A stretch of 64,000 bases of DNA from Rhizodiscina lignyota. Its lineage: Eukaryota; Ascomycota; Dothideomycetes; Aulographales; Rhizodiscinaceae. The stretch covers positions 806,001-870,000 of the forward strand of contig ML978121.1 in NCBI GenBank assembly GCA_010015805.1. Reading direction: 5' to 3'. The position numbers were made by a program, and so were the translations under genes. Each line of letters starts with the position of its first letter. Position 1 is the stretch's first letter. This document shows, in pieces, positions 1 to 12,023 of this stretch. The notes below the pieces were generated by a model. It did not search any database and was not told where the DNA came from. It worked only from the letters and a program-made list of their open reading frames with translations.

Positions 1-663
1 GACCTTTTGGTGGACGCACGAAGTGGTCGTCAGCTCTCTGAAATAGACCGAACAGTCGCCGGGGAAGAGAGTCTGTATAGAAGCCTCTCGCTACCCAAAA
101 AGCTCGATCGCTCGTTCTCCCCATCAAACGCCCGCTCCATCTGGAATGGACTCAAGGTAACTACCTATCGAGTAAAGCATGGCTGGCGCAAGAATTCTAT
201 CTCAGATTCTAAACTTGGCAACAACCTTTCCGAATGTCATCGTGTCGCGCACGCACTCTGCCTACTGCAGCTGTTATTTTCCTTCACCGGTAACGCTTTC
301 CTTCGCGATATCCCGGAGGCTAAACACTTCGAGCACGCCCAGAGATTGCGCTACCTTGGGCATGCTCTGAAAGCTTTTAAGCCTGGTCACAGCACACAAA
401 ATGATGTCAGCACGGATGAAGAGAAGGAAAAGATACGTCATTTACTAGATTGGCTAGAAATGATGGGGAAGAATTATGCGGATTTTAATCTTGTCTTGCG
501 TCTGGTAGAGCGCGGTGTCAAGAGCAACGTTCCTGATGTGGGCGATTCAATCAACAAAATCACGAAAGACGTCGACGGTTTAATATCAAGGGAAAGCATA
601 TCTAATGAAGTACATCGGAAAGCCAAGCCATCGGGGCGGTGGACTGCCATTGCAAAGCATTAA
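1..663 (+). CDS. Unknown protein, C-terminal part (5' end outside window)
   Basis: An open frame runs from the first base to a TAA at 661-663, about 220 codons, with no ATG near its left end. The gene therefore begins upstream of the window, or an exon does. The protein is basic near its N-terminal side and then largely helical, with a Cys/Leu-rich hydrophobic stretch (around ALCLLQLLFSF) and a charged tail. It carries no motif that I recognise. It could be a fungal orphan family; no function is proposed. Being on the same strand as the CorA-like gene 420 bp downstream is the only context. Confidence 0.5.
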   Translation, partial: DLLVDARSGRQLSEIDRTVAGEESLYRSLSLPKKLDRSFSPSNARSIWNGLKVTTYRVKHGWRKNSISDSKLGNNLSECHRVAHALCLLQLLFSFTGNAFLRDIPEAKHFEHAQRLRYLGHALKAFKPGHSTQNDVSTDEEKEKIRHLLDWLEMMGKNYADFNLVLRLVERGVKSNVPDVGDSINKITKDVDGLISRESISNEVHRKAKPSGRWTAIAKH

Positions 664-1081
664 GCAAGTGTAGCAGACGCTAAACTAGATACCTGGAGTA
701 TCAAATTCATTCCACTGCAGAAGCTGCTTAATAGTGATTAATTCAAAGCAGCTAAGTTCCCTTCAATCCAGACATCGTAATGCCCGAGAGTGGCGATGAT
801 CGACCGACAAGGCTGTGATTTGACTGGTCGTCGCGAGGCTGCAGCACGCGCGTCCTGCAAGGCAGATCCGACATCGTATAAGGCAAAGGAACTACTGAGG
901 CTACTTGTCGAGTAGAAGTCCAGTTAAATTGCCGTAGAATTCCCACTGGACCTAGCAAGTGGCTGAGAAAGAGAACTCCACACGAGGCCGACTCAATCGC
1001 TGTCTCCGGTCGGAACCATGAAATTTTACTGATTCCTTGAGATTGTCCAAGCCGTCGAGAGCCCTCAACCTGTCCATCAAG
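664..1081. other. Intergenic, upstream of CorA-like gene
   Basis: 418 bp with no convincing coding region. It must hold the 3' end of the first gene and the promoter of the CorA-like gene. No clear TATA box or repeat was seen. Confidence 0.5.
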
Positions 1082-2676
1082 ATGAACGAATCGTACAGGC
1101 ATTTTGCCGAGAGACAGCAAAAACGTAATCCGAGTCTTGAAACCCTACTACAATTTCTTGCAACTGCGAGTTCAAGAACCAGCACATGCCGCATCATCAG
1201 CCTAGACTTCTACAACGATACTTTGAGTCCTCGACAGCGAGAGATTCAGGTCGAAAGACTTGCTCATCTACTGGGTGATCAGGGAGATGGATTCGTTGGA
1301 CGGTTCGTAATCTGCGAGGATTTGGACCCTTTGATCATTGAATGGTTAGGAACGGCACTGCAAATTGACCCAATGTTCTTCGCGGCCCACATACACCACA
1401 CTTCTGTTGGTCCAGGCTCCGATCCGCCTTCTTTGGTCACACTGTCTTCAATCTTGCATGCCAAAGAGTTTGTAAACTTACACTTCCATCGTGTCATCGA
1501 GTTCCAAGACGCACCGCCCAATCGACGAATGTTCCAGACATCCATTGTGCCACGGAAGATAATGGCAGTGCGAGTTACTGGAAACAAATGGCTGGGCCTT
1601 GAGCAACACTGCTGTTCAATATTGAGAGTCTCGTCGCAGAGCATCCCATGGCTATGTATGCAAGATATTTTTTAGGTTCAGCGTCAGTCATAGACTAATA
1701 ACTCCTAGACTTGATTCTTGTTGATCCTCCTTCCACTAACGCTATTGCTAAGGGCCACAGGGACAAGAGTTGTTCATCACCGACGAGTGTTCGCATACGT
1801 CCATTCCAAGGCGGATACGAGGATTTCCTCCCAGCTCAGCTACCCGACCAGCGAGACAGTGATATTGGGCCAGGGCGTCACTCAATGCTTGATGACATTG
1901 CCTATTACTGGACCAGGGCGCCTCAGTTGCACTTCAGGCGCGACTCTCCTACTCTTCTTTCCGCGTGCTATATACCGCTGCATCTTGTAGCCTCGGAATG
2001 GACACAGTACATTAGACTCATGTCGAGGAGCGTGAAGCAGTTTGAATACAGCGTGATGGGACTCCCAGCCTTGTTGAAAGATCTGTCAAGACTCGATAGC
2101 GATCTACAAGCCCTACAGAGCTGGCGACGCCGGACTATCACAACCATGTTCAAATTGCACCATGTGAGCAAGTTCATTAGGACTCGATGTCTTGCCGAAC
2201 CAGACTCAGGCGTTTGGACAGCTCTAGCGGATGATTTCAACGAGTTATCAGCCAATGCCGACACACACGGCAAGAGACTCGAAGCCATGGTGCCTGTGGT
2301 AACATCCTTCATCCAGGTCCTAGATAGTCGGCGCGCTCTAGCAGAGACTGCGAACATTAGCCGAGTTACTTATCTCGCGTTGGTGTTCGTTCCGCTCACA
2401 TTCGCATCGAGCCTCTTCAGCATGGAGGTCGACAATGCGCCCGGAGGTCGAGCGTTCTGGATGTATTTTGCAGTCGCTGTACCACTTTTAATTCTCGTTC
2501 TTCTCATTGCCTGGCTCCATCCCCTTGCTACTTTTGCGGTGGACCTTGGTCAGTCGTGGCTACCATGGCTGAAAATGCTGAGAGGGAATTGGAAGCCTCG
2601 TCTGCATCCTGGTGGACATGCCTCTGGAGCGGCTGAACAAGACGATCATCTGCCAGGAGCCGATCTCTACGCCTAA
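1082..2676 (+). CDS. CorA-like Mg2+ transporter family membrane protein
   Basis: Two exons, 1082-1655 and 1709-2676, with a 53-nt intron (GTATGC donor, CTAAT branch-like motif, CCTAG acceptor); the join restores frame and gives about 513 aa. The start is the first ATG in frame (MNESYRHF). The second exon opens with LILVDPP, a signature of the large fungal CorA-like family, followed by a long helical region and two C-terminal membrane segments (about YLALVFVPLTFASSLFSM and FWMYFAVAVPLLILVLLIAW). Classical CorA has Gly-Met-Asn after the first of these helices; here the position reads Ser-Met-Glu, so magnesium transport cannot be assumed. Members of this family are numerous and variable in Pezizomycotina and their substrates are mostly unknown. 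The family call is firm; the transport role is inference. Confidence 0.8.
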
Positions 2677-3456
2677 AGCTGTTCATAAGTCATCACGGAT
2701 GAGGAATTATTCCAGGAGGCTGCGAAGTGCGAGGAGCCCAACCCTGCAACAGCCGGGCTTGTGGATAATTCCGTCGAGATTGTCTGTTACGCCGATCGAG
2801 TAGTCAGTACGGATTTGACTGATTATGAGATCATAGTTTTGTAGACCGTCAATCAGGAACGTATCAGTTTGATTGGAATGCGATAATATATCCATACCAA
2901 GCCGTGGTGCGGACATTTTTATATAAGACGGAATGATGATCGCGGAACAACTAAGAATTTCTTAGCGTGCGCACTTAGATAGGCATGGTGATCTTGCCAG
3001 GGGCTAGGATAAGGAGAACTCTACTCAAGTTTCTGCTGAGCTTGACTCCATCTCGTGCTACGCAGAACCGCCTTTTCTGGCTTGGATCTTGTAGGCGTTG
3101 TATGATGCTGCTAGCCCCGCAGTCTGTAATTCGAAGAGACGAAGGTCAACAGAATTGACTCCGCGTGAACGCGTACTCTAACGGACATGGAGTCACGAGA
3201 TTCCGGTGACGCCTGCCTTACCTTACCTACCTGAGCTTTGTCCCACGTCGTGCGCAATCACTCTTGTAATGCCTTTACAATTACGTTGAGGCCGTCATAC
3301 TGCCAATAATACAGTGAATATTCTAAGCTCTCTTCATTAAATTCCTTTTCCTCCGCCGTCGCTCGACATTCCTACACACATAACCCGGGCAGCAGTAGGC
3401 GGCGGCTGCCTTGCCACTGAACGCACCTTCTATATCAACCATCGTGACGTGAGCGA
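2677..3456. other. Intergenic
   Basis: 780 bp without a credible gene. The last 130 bp before the next ATG are rich in C and T (for example around 3340-3380), a common look for fungal core promoters. Confidence 0.5.
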
Positions 3457-4635
3457 ATGACTCTTCAAATCAGCGATGGACCGGAAGTAAACTTTTCCTC
3501 TCCTCCTGAGATTCTCTCATTAATCTTCTTCAGCAGAACAGCGAGCGAAGCAGCTCCTGCGTATGAAGACCAGAGCTGTTCTTCAACAACACTCAACGAG
3601 CTTGTCCTTCACGACGACGGCATCATGGGTTCTTCAAATTCTACAGAAAGAGCCATCTGGGATATGTTCAAAATCGGCGATGCATTCCATCTCGTTCCAT
3701 CGGCTTTCTGCGAAGCCATATCCAAAGTACTCTCGGCCTTGGAAACGACGTCAACGAGCTTGTCCCAGCTTCGTGCCTGCAACAAGGAACCACCGCAACT
3801 TAATGCACTCACCTCACATTGCCACGAGCTCTACAAGGCATATGTCGAGGTCGAACAGGTGTTCAAGGTCTACGCCAGAGTCTGGGATCCCGAAGAAGAC
3901 CTCGGTGTTGATCCCCCATTTGACCCAAAACTCATCGGAACAATCGCCTCGGTGCACTGCGCACTACAAGTTGCTCAAGCAAGCGTTTCTCGAGTCATTG
4001 GCCCCAAGAAGCACACAGGAAATCCACCAGAGTTCGAGGAGGCTGAAAAGCAGCTGGCACAGCAAGTCAAGCTCATTCAAGAGTTCCTGCCAATCATGAA
4101 GGCCGACCTCGATGAGTTCGTTCAGGTTGCTAAAGCAGTAGAAAATGTTCCGTCGTACATTAGGCTCGATGCCTTCATTGCGCCACAGTATCATAACGGC
4201 AGCATCGAGTCTCTGCGCGACGCGTTGTACCAACTCAAAGACGAACTTGCCACGGTTTTGAAGACGGTCCAAGAGCCATTCGGAGATGGCATGGCTGACT
4301 TCTTGGACGTGAACCCGGGCCTCGCGGACTTGCCCATGGAACTCGCAGAAGTCTTTAACGCCATCAACGAGGCACTCACCAACAACGGATCGGAATGGAT
4401 TGAGTCGATGCTCGGTGGGAAGCTGGCGTACAACGAGTTCCTGAAGATTTCGCATGATGACATCAGAGAGTTCAGATACGATTTCAGACAACTTCGAGCC
4501 AATTTTGTGCGGATGCGCGCATCCTGCCGTGCAAAGAACGGGACGTTGGCCGTTTGGGACGTCATCTCTGAGATCCGTAAGAAGGTGGCGGAGCTTCGGA
4601 AAATGTTCAAGGTTCCCGATACAATGGAATATTGA
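3457..4635 (+). CDS. Unknown helical protein, 392 aa
   Basis: A single uninterrupted frame from ATG (3457) to TGA. It shows no signal peptide and no membrane segment. Residues from about 60 on are almost entirely predicted to be amphipathic helix, with many Glu, Lys, Leu and Val (for example EKQLAQQVKLIQEFLP), and a basic helical C-terminus. No catalytic motif is visible. The pattern resembles helical-bundle N-terminal domains found in fungal STAND/NLR-type proteins, but no nucleotide-binding or repeat domain follows, and I do not claim that relationship. Length and codon usage look like a real gene; I do not recognise the family. Confidence 0.65.
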   Translation: MTLQISDGPEVNFSSPPEILSLIFFSRTASEAAPAYEDQSCSSTTLNELVLHDDGIMGSSNSTERAIWDMFKIGDAFHLVPSAFCEAISKVLSALETTSTSLSQLRACNKEPPQLNALTSHCHELYKAYVEVEQVFKVYARVWDPEEDLGVDPPFDPKLIGTIASVHCALQVAQASVSRVIGPKKHTGNPPEFEEAEKQLAQQVKLIQEFLPIMKADLDEFVQVAKAVENVPSYIRLDAFIAPQYHNGSIESLRDALYQLKDELATVLKTVQEPFGDGMADFLDVNPGLADLPMELAEVFNAINEALTNNGSEWIESMLGGKLAYNEFLKISHDDIREFRYDFRQLRANFVRMRASCRAKNGTLAVWDVISEIRKKVAELRKMFKVPDTMEY

Positions 4636-5415
4636 GTGTCTAGGTGGATGGGTGTGAAGGTTGAGCGGCTGCTTTGCTCACGAAAAGTGACTTTGGCATT
4701 GTCATGATGTACAACAATTTATGTCAGCATGGCGCATTTCGTCGATATTGATGGGACAGACTTGAGCTTGTGTCCATTGCTTGCTCCCCTTTGCTTCAAA
4801 AGAAAAATGTCTGGTACTATCAAGAACACGCAAATCGTGGACAGTTTTGAGCAGAATGAAAACCTGATGTTCTCTATCCTCCATTATGACCTCCAGCTTG
4901 CACCAACCACAAACCTGATATCGGCCAGCCTGTGAGTTTTGAAACGACTTTCTTCATTGAAGGGCAAACGCCTAACACAACTCTCTATGGAAAGGCCGCT
5001 GGGAGGTCTCAGTAACCCCCTTTTGTTTTGGGACTCGAGTGTACATGATGAAGAGCACTCGTTGAACACATCGTCTCTTAGGAAGGCCTCAGGGTGATAA
5101 AATAGTCGGCCGTTGGGCACCTCGTAATATCTAAGCGTGAGCGGCTCTTACACTTCAAGGAAGGCGAGATCATTCCTGAAAGCATATTGCTGCATTCTCA
5201 GGAGTGTATTGGAGGTGCAAAGGATTTAGCAAATGCTCGTTGATTGACTATCATACATCTTTTGGACCTATGCTCAAACGGTCGAGCCTGCCACTGACCT
5301 TACCTCGAGTGGGAAGTAAGAGAGTATGCTACACTGACGAAAGAAACCCCCATCCTTAATACGGTATACTCACCCCCGAACGCCTTAGTCGAATGCGGAA
5401 GGGGTAAGAGAGCAC
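4636..5415. other. Intergenic between convergent genes
   Basis: 780 bp between the stop of the unknown 392-aa gene and the stop of U1-70K, which run toward each other. Short frames here lack any recognisable content. Confidence 0.5.
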
Positions 5416-6738
5416 TCAATACCTTCGCTTTTGGCGAGACTCGTGGTCATCACCACCACCTTGATACGGCCTCTTGCGATGATGGTCCTCGCGATCGCGG
5501 TCGCGGTATCCGCCGCCGCCGACGGGCTCACGGTTGCTGCCACTGGGGCCGTTGCGTCGATCGTCGTACCTGCCGCCACCACGGTCGCCACCATAGCCGC
5601 CATCTTGACGTCCACCATACCCACCCTCACGCGGTCCGCGCGGGCCGGAAGGAGCACCCTCAGGAGCACGGCCTGAGCCAAAGCCGTTGGACTGGTAGCC
5701 GATACCACCTCTTCCACCATAGCCGCCTCGGTCTCCGCCACCGAATCCACCACGGAACCCACCTCGGTCGCCGTAGCCACCGCGGAAGCCACCGCGGCCC
5801 CGGAATCCTCCACCAATGCCTCCACGTCCGCCGTACCCACCACCGGGTCCACTTGGAGGGAACCCACCAGGTCCAGATGGACGAGCTGGGAGAGCCTTGG
5901 TGTATCCACGTCCACCTAAGCCTCCACCATAACGACGGGGTCTCCAGTTGGGAACAGTGCGGCCGCGTTCGACGTCGACAACGACCCTGCGTTCTTTGAT
6001 TCTGATGCCATCGGTCTCCTTGTAGGCAGCTGCAAGCGGTGAGAGTAACATTGAGTAAGCCATACTTTACCTTGGATAGAATGGCTTGTCTTAGGCAAAG
6101 GGGGGAGGGGTCTAGATCGCAATACCTTTCATGTCGCTTTCCTTCTCAAACACAATGAAAGCGTAACCTCTGTTCTTCTTATTCTTAGGCGCATCTTTCG
6201 GGGCAGTGACGTCGGTGACGATGCGAATCTTCAAGATTACAAGTCAGCCGTATAGTATTAGATCCGTGCAGCTAGGATACTCACTCTCTGGATGTTGCCA
6301 AAGCGAGAGAACTCGCGGCGGAGGTCTTCGGCCTCCACATCGTACTTCAAGCGACCGACGAACAGCGTCTTGAACTCATTACCCTGAACCTCGGGGTCTT
6401 TTCGCGGATCGTCTAAATGATAACATAAGTAGGGGTAATTTCGCAGCGTGGATGTTGCTACAAGTGCACAGCATACAGGTATGAGTAAATTCTTCGAGAC
6501 GTTGTTTGGCCTTCTCCTTCTTCTCTAGCTTCTTGCGATCGCGCTTTTGAAGCCAGCTCTCCGTCGGGGCGTCAGGCACCTGCTTGTCATAGTCGCGCAA
6601 TGCTGTCAGGTATTGGCCTACGCCATTGATGTTATTCGTGTGGCGGTCTTGCGGAGTATGGTCAGAAGGAGGAAGGTATCGAAGAGCTGGTCGGGGCGCG
6701 AAGAGCGCGAGGAGGTTTGGTGGAAGCTTGTCCGTCAT
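5416..6738 (-). CDS. SNP1: U1 small nuclear ribonucleoprotein 70 kDa (U1-70K)
   Basis: Four exons on the minus strand, 6477-6738, 6285-6412, 6126-6228 and 5416-6029, with introns of 64, 56 and 96 nt; all phases close and give about 368 aa. The N-terminal U1snRNP70 segment ([17 protein letters not shown], then the YDPRKDPE motif) leads into an RRM with RNP2 (TLFVGRL) and RNP1 (RGYAFIVFE). An Arg/Gly-rich tail of RGG-type repeats ends in a basic QKRRY. In all eukaryotes this protein binds stem-loop I of U1 snRNA and helps define 5' splice sites in the nucleus. The start ATG precedes the conserved MTDKLPP. It is divergent from the mL43 gene, 322 bp away. Confidence 0.96.
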
Positions 6739-7060
6739 GTTTGGCAAGCGCAGAAACACGTGTGGAAAAGAAAAGAAGGTCAAGCTCGAACGAAGAGCAT
6801 GCTCGGTTCGAGGTTGACAGTTGGCGCGACGTGTTCTGCGGTGTTCGTGCTGTGAGGGAAGAGGAGCGAGAGGAAGGAAGGAGAACGCGGTTCAAATAAC
6901 AATATGCGACAGGGATTGCGGTAACTTCCGAGCCCCCTGCAAGGCTGCAATACTTGATAACCGCTAGACCTGATACGGACAATACTGTATCAAATCGCAA
7001 AGTCTACGCGATGCTCAACTTCATGTTGGAAGCCACGTTGTCACCAATTCTCGCACAAAC
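6739..7060. promoter_or_regulatory. Shared divergent promoter, U1-70K / mL43
   Basis: Only 322 bp lie between the ATG of U1-70K (minus) and the ATG of mL43 (plus), so both promoters must sit here. No TATA box is obvious, as expected for housekeeping genes. Confidence 0.6.
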
Positions 7061-7605
7061 ATGCCGGTCGCCGCGATACGGGCGGTATCGAAGGGCCAGG
7101 TATACATGCCACTCTTCAATACCCAGATTTGTGACTAACATCCATTCCAGAACGGCGTCGGTGCATTCATCCTGCAATGCAAGAGACTCGACTTCCACTA
7201 CTGCGATTGGGCAGGGAGCTCAAAGGGCATGAAGTATGGCAACTATAAGTATGGTTTAGAAGAAATCTCACTAATTGTGCCCTCAGTGCATTCCTAAAGC
7301 ATGATCTCCCGACTTTCGCCCGCGCAAATCCCTCGATCGAAATCACAGTCTCCCCCCGACCGCGACGGCATCCCGTGATCCGCGGCCACTATATCAACGG
7401 ACGAGAGAGGGTGATCTGTGTGCGCAATCTTGAAAAGGCCCAAGTGCAACAGAAAGCAGAAATACTGAAGAATGCGAACGGGGAGAAGGTCAAGCGAGTC
7501 AACAAGCCTGTGGGCAGTCTGAATGAGAGCGTTAGAGGCGTATGGGACCCATATCGGGGAGGCGCAGTGAGCGTAAGAGATGTATTGGGCCTGCCAAAGC
7601 GGTGA
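7061..7605 (+). CDS. MRPL51: Mitochondrial large ribosomal subunit protein mL43 (MRPL51)
   Basis: Three exons, 7061-7099, 7151-7233 and 7287-7605, giving 146 aa. Exon 1 is only 39 nt (13 codons). The join at the second intron rebuilds the family motif GMNAFLK from a split Asn codon, which fixes the splice sites. Other landmarks are NGVGAFILQCKRLDFHYCDW, the VSPRPRRHPVIRG strand region and LNESVRGVWDPY. These belong to the L51/S25/CI-B8 thioredoxin-like fold used in the mitochondrial large ribosomal subunit. The first residues are short and basic, compatible with mitochondrial import. It converges on the triosephosphate isomerase gene with 235 bp between stops. Confidence 0.95.
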
Positions 7606-7840
7606 CTGCGCGGTAATTGAATGGATGCATTGCGAGGCGTTACTGCAGGTCATTTGTGCGACTGAGAATGGCACTTTGAGAGCATTGCATGGGATAACGT
7701 CGTTTATTCCATCATCTTATATATGTATATTTGGAGACTGTATAAAGGCATCCAATTCCGTAAAATTCTCATCAATTCGTTGATTCGCTAGCAGCCATCC
7801 CACGCCGGCCATGAGCATTTATGTTGTGATGACTCCCTTT

Positions 7841-8987
<1,147 letters not shown>

Positions 8988-9569
8988 TTTGGCTGATGCG
9001 GTACAGTAACTGATCTAGTGAAGTTTGGAAATCGAGATGAAGCTTGCAAGAATGCAATTGATAATTTTCGTGGTCAATATGAGAGGGTCGGGACCCGAAA
9101 ATCGGTGAACTTTTTGAAGTGACGTGGGGCTGGACCGTGGTGGCTCCCCACCCGACAAGCTCCGCGTCTTGGATAACTTTCTGCGGTCGTCCTCGATGGA
9201 AGTATTGAATAACATCAATTTGAAGAGCTCGACAATGAAGAGAGATTTTTACCGCTCTAATATTTTGATGGCTGCATTTGTGAATGACAGATGAAGGCAT
9301 CCTGCAAATTGATGACATATTCTACTAGGCCAACGGTAACCGAGTTCTTAGACCTTGGAAAGGTAAATGGAAGTGAGAGTATATGTGAAAGTTCGTTTAT
9401 ATGTTCTTCGGAGCGTATTTCATAATAATTATATCGCTGAAAGACTCATTTACTTTACTGGCTACAGAGGCTATATGTAACAGCTACTCACTGTCCTGAA
9501 AGCTGAGGCCAGCATTTCGTCGCCCTTGAATCACTGCAAGACTGTGGATGCTCTACGAGCAAGATCATC
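8988..9569. other. Intergenic upstream of TPI
   Basis: 582 bp between the TPI start and the 3' end of the F-box gene, both on the minus strand. No coding signal; TPI promoter expected. Confidence 0.5.
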
Positions 9570-10403
9570 CTACCACGCATCCATTGCACTTACGAGCGCT
9601 CTCAATTCTTCCTCCGCTTCCTCAAACCCACATAGTACTCTCCGCAATTCAACAGCGAAGCGAATCTTTCTCTCGCCAAAAGACCTTTGCCTCTGGTCTG
9701 TTTGACAAAGCAGCCGCAGACCGTCGGCGATGGCGCGAAACTGCTTTTCGAAGTCTTTCCAGCGCATCACATTTCCCAGCGACAGACACACAAGCTTATT
9801 CTGATCCAACTGCAGAAGCAGTAGTAGTGGCCCGTCAGGCGATTCAGCCCCTGGCAAGCTGCGTACACTGGAGACGAGATCGTGAGCTTTTAGGAGGGGC
9901 TGTGTTAGAGCCAATGTCTGTAAATCAACTTTGCGATCACGTAGTGTGAAATGATGGAAGTATTTTATTTCGAAGTTGGTTATTCTGGACTGCAGTAGGC
10001 TCATTCGGGCCCATGATGCGTTCGGTGGCGATTTCGAAGTCTGGCTTTGTGGGTCGAATATAACGACTTTCTGTCGCCCATACTTTGCAGTCTTTGTAAG
10101 GAGAGGGTTAAACTTGATGTCTAAACAAGATGAGTGTCTGATCTTCTTCGGGAAAGTATGATTAGGAGTCAAACCTGTTCTTGTAGGATCTGGCGCTAGA
10201 AACAGAGCTCGCAGCAGCTTAATAGACTTCTCAATTGTATCCTTCCAATACGGCGATACGGCTTGGACCCTAACCAAATCCTTCAGGGGCAGTTCCATCA
10301 AGATTATCTTCAAGATTTCGGGGATATGGAACATCTGGTGGCTTCCAGCATGTGTGGATGACTTCGATTTGAGCATGGCTGGGTCTAAGGTGACTGGATT
10401 CAT
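9570..10403 (-). CDS. Small F-box protein
   Basis: Minus-strand frame starting at the ATG of MNPVTLDP (10403); an upstream in-frame ATG could extend it to 10544, but the longer leader has no domain. An N-terminal F-box of the fungal type (MFHIPEILKIILMELPLKDL then VQAVSPYWKDTIE) is followed by the LFLAPDPTR motif, IKFNPLL and a helical C-terminus, as in the many small F-box proteins of Dothideomycetes. Such proteins link substrates to Skp1-Cullin-F-box ubiquitin ligases; the substrate is unknown. A 54-nt segment (10121-10174) is open in frame but looks like an intron (GTTTGA donor, TTTAG acceptor); removing it joins DPTR-T to DIKFNPLL as in relatives and yields 259 aa. I favour the spliced form. 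Confidence 0.75.
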   Translation of the reverse strand: MNPVTLDPAMLKSKSSTHAGSHQMFHIPEILKIILMELPLKDLVRVQAVSPYWKDTIEKSIKLLRALFLAPDPTRTGLTPNHTFPKKIRHSSCLDIKFNPLLTKTAKYGRQKVVIFDPQSQTSKSPPNASWARMSLLQSRITNFEIKYFHHFTLRDRKVDLQTLALTQPLLKAHDLVSSVRSLPGAESPDGPLLLLLQLDQNKLVCLSLGNVMRWKDFEKQFRAIADGLRLLCQTDQRQRSFGERKIRFAVELRRVLCGFEEAEEELRALVSAMDAW

Positions 10404-11894
10404 CGTGGATGGCTTGTATGTGTTTTTGCAAGATGGAAACGATGTTAATTGTTTGAGGATATGGAGACTATGGGAATTTAAAGAAAGACATGAATCAGCC
10501 ACGCACTTATACTGGGGTTCGAAGACGGTTGAAAGAGAAATCAATAAAAAACGTTCTCTTGAAGACCACTAAGAACCGTTGGGAAAGTAAGTCATCGCAT
10601 CAGCGTTAACGTGTTGATCTTCGTTGGCCTCTGTAGAGGCACCATTACTATTGACGCTGCTCCAGTCGTCGTCATAGCAATCAAACCATCCGATCCACCT
10701 GCGCTGAATTGAACTTCAAAGTATTGAAGTCATCATCAACACCTGGCCACAAGAGCTCGCAATGCTTGGGGAGAAGGCCAGCAAGTCGTTTGACAGCGAG
10801 CACAATTCGGTCCTGGCGATGGGAAAGCGAAGATATGAGATTCGACGATTCGAATAGAATCTTTCACAAACTGCATATTTGGTAGAGACAGGAAAAAGAA
10901 AAAGGCCCCGACGGCCCGTAGATACTGTCTCAGCTCGCGCTAGCTGCTTCGGTCGCTCACATATAGCCTGCATATGGAGCCGCATCCCCACAATCTCACC
11001 TACTTTCCCCATCTTCATCCTTCAACGTCGCATCGTAACGTCAAACTCTGCTGCGCATATATGGGGCGCTCAGGAGAGTCTCTCTCGAGGTTGGCGTCTG
11101 CTGATGTCTGGTGCCAGTCTCGAGACGACACAGAATATTCCCGAACCTCGGAGAAGCGCGCACCCAGACGTACGGGACCGCGCGTCGCCTGCGCTCTGTC
11201 GCCGCCGCCTCACAGAGCCGCACGAATGGCCGTTAACGGCAGATCGGCAGCGGCGCCGTGAACTCCAACCACCTTACATGTTCCATCACAAATCTCACGC
11301 TCGAACTTTCGAAGGTGACTACGACCGTGATTCCAACGAATTATCACCTTGTGATGCTTGCGTGATGGCACCATGCCAGTCGTCTGACTGGAAAACCCTA
11401 CAACGTCATCCATGCCGTACCCGCTTATATCCGGATCGCAACTAATCACTTACACTTTGCAACTCTAATCCCATGCCACTCCGAAGGATGCCGTCCACTC
11501 TTGAGCTGCAAATGCACGATGACATGTCGGTCCAGTCAGCGCAGTGCAGCTCGCTGTAGGCTTTTAGATTTCCGTTACCAGTTCTATGGTCGCTAGTGCA
11601 ACTACTTCTCTCCTGTTTCCATTTCCGGCATATCCAAATGACGATGTGACCGTTTTCCAAGGCCGCAAGCGTGGCAATTCTCGGGCTTCAGCTCTGGAAC
11701 TCAAATTCTCATTTTTTTTTCACGGTCATCAGATTGTACTCCACTGCTTCGTATTCTCTTTTGCCCCAAGTTCGTTCTCACGCTGCCATGTGCGCTTGAA
11801 AACCTCATTGGGCGTGTACCTGTTTGACATCCGCCGACCTCCGCAAGAGTGGAGTCTACGTTGCATTCTCCCTCCAATCCACGTGAGTGAAATG

Positions 11895-11909
11895 CTCCCC
11901 CATGGGGAG
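11895..11909. promoter_or_regulatory. C/G-rich imperfect palindrome upstream of sugar transporter
   Basis: CTCCCCCATGGGGAG is an inverted repeat with one extra C, about 115 bp before the ATG and just upstream of the TATA box. Zinc-finger regulators of carbon metabolism bind GGGG-type cores, so a role in sugar-dependent control is possible but unproven. Confidence 0.3.
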
Positions 11910-11921
11910 TCGGGTTTGCCC

Positions 11922-11928
11922 TATAAAT
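11922..11928 (+). promoter_or_regulatory. TATA box of sugar transporter
   Basis: TATAAAT lies 96 bp upstream of the chosen ATG (12024), an ordinary distance for a filamentous fungus, and supports that start. Confidence 0.6.
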
Positions 11929-12023
11929 GGAGGCGGTGTCTTGCTCGAATTGTCATCGCTTCGACTTGAAGTTTGTTCCTAAAGCATCCTCATCTGCACG
12001 CGACAGCTTTGCCCTTAGTCACC

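Larger units (their letters stand above)
10404..12023. other. Long gene-free stretch, 5' region of sugar transporter
   Basis: 1.6 kb between divergent starts. Open frames here (for example 10879-11445) are rich in Arg and Ser, lack domains and look accidental. The right end carries a TATA box and a C/G palindrome that belong to the transporter promoter. A long leader or upstream regulatory region is likely. Confidence 0.5.

Noticed and set aside
5385-5915. 176-codon open frame on the minus strand, rich in Ala and Val
   Set aside because: It is another frame of the Gly/Arg repeat exon of U1-70K; such repeats open several frames at once.
10879-11445. 188-codon frame on the plus strand
   Set aside because: Arg/Ser-rich without any motif, overlapped by equal frames on the other strand, and lying in the upstream region of the sugar transporter.
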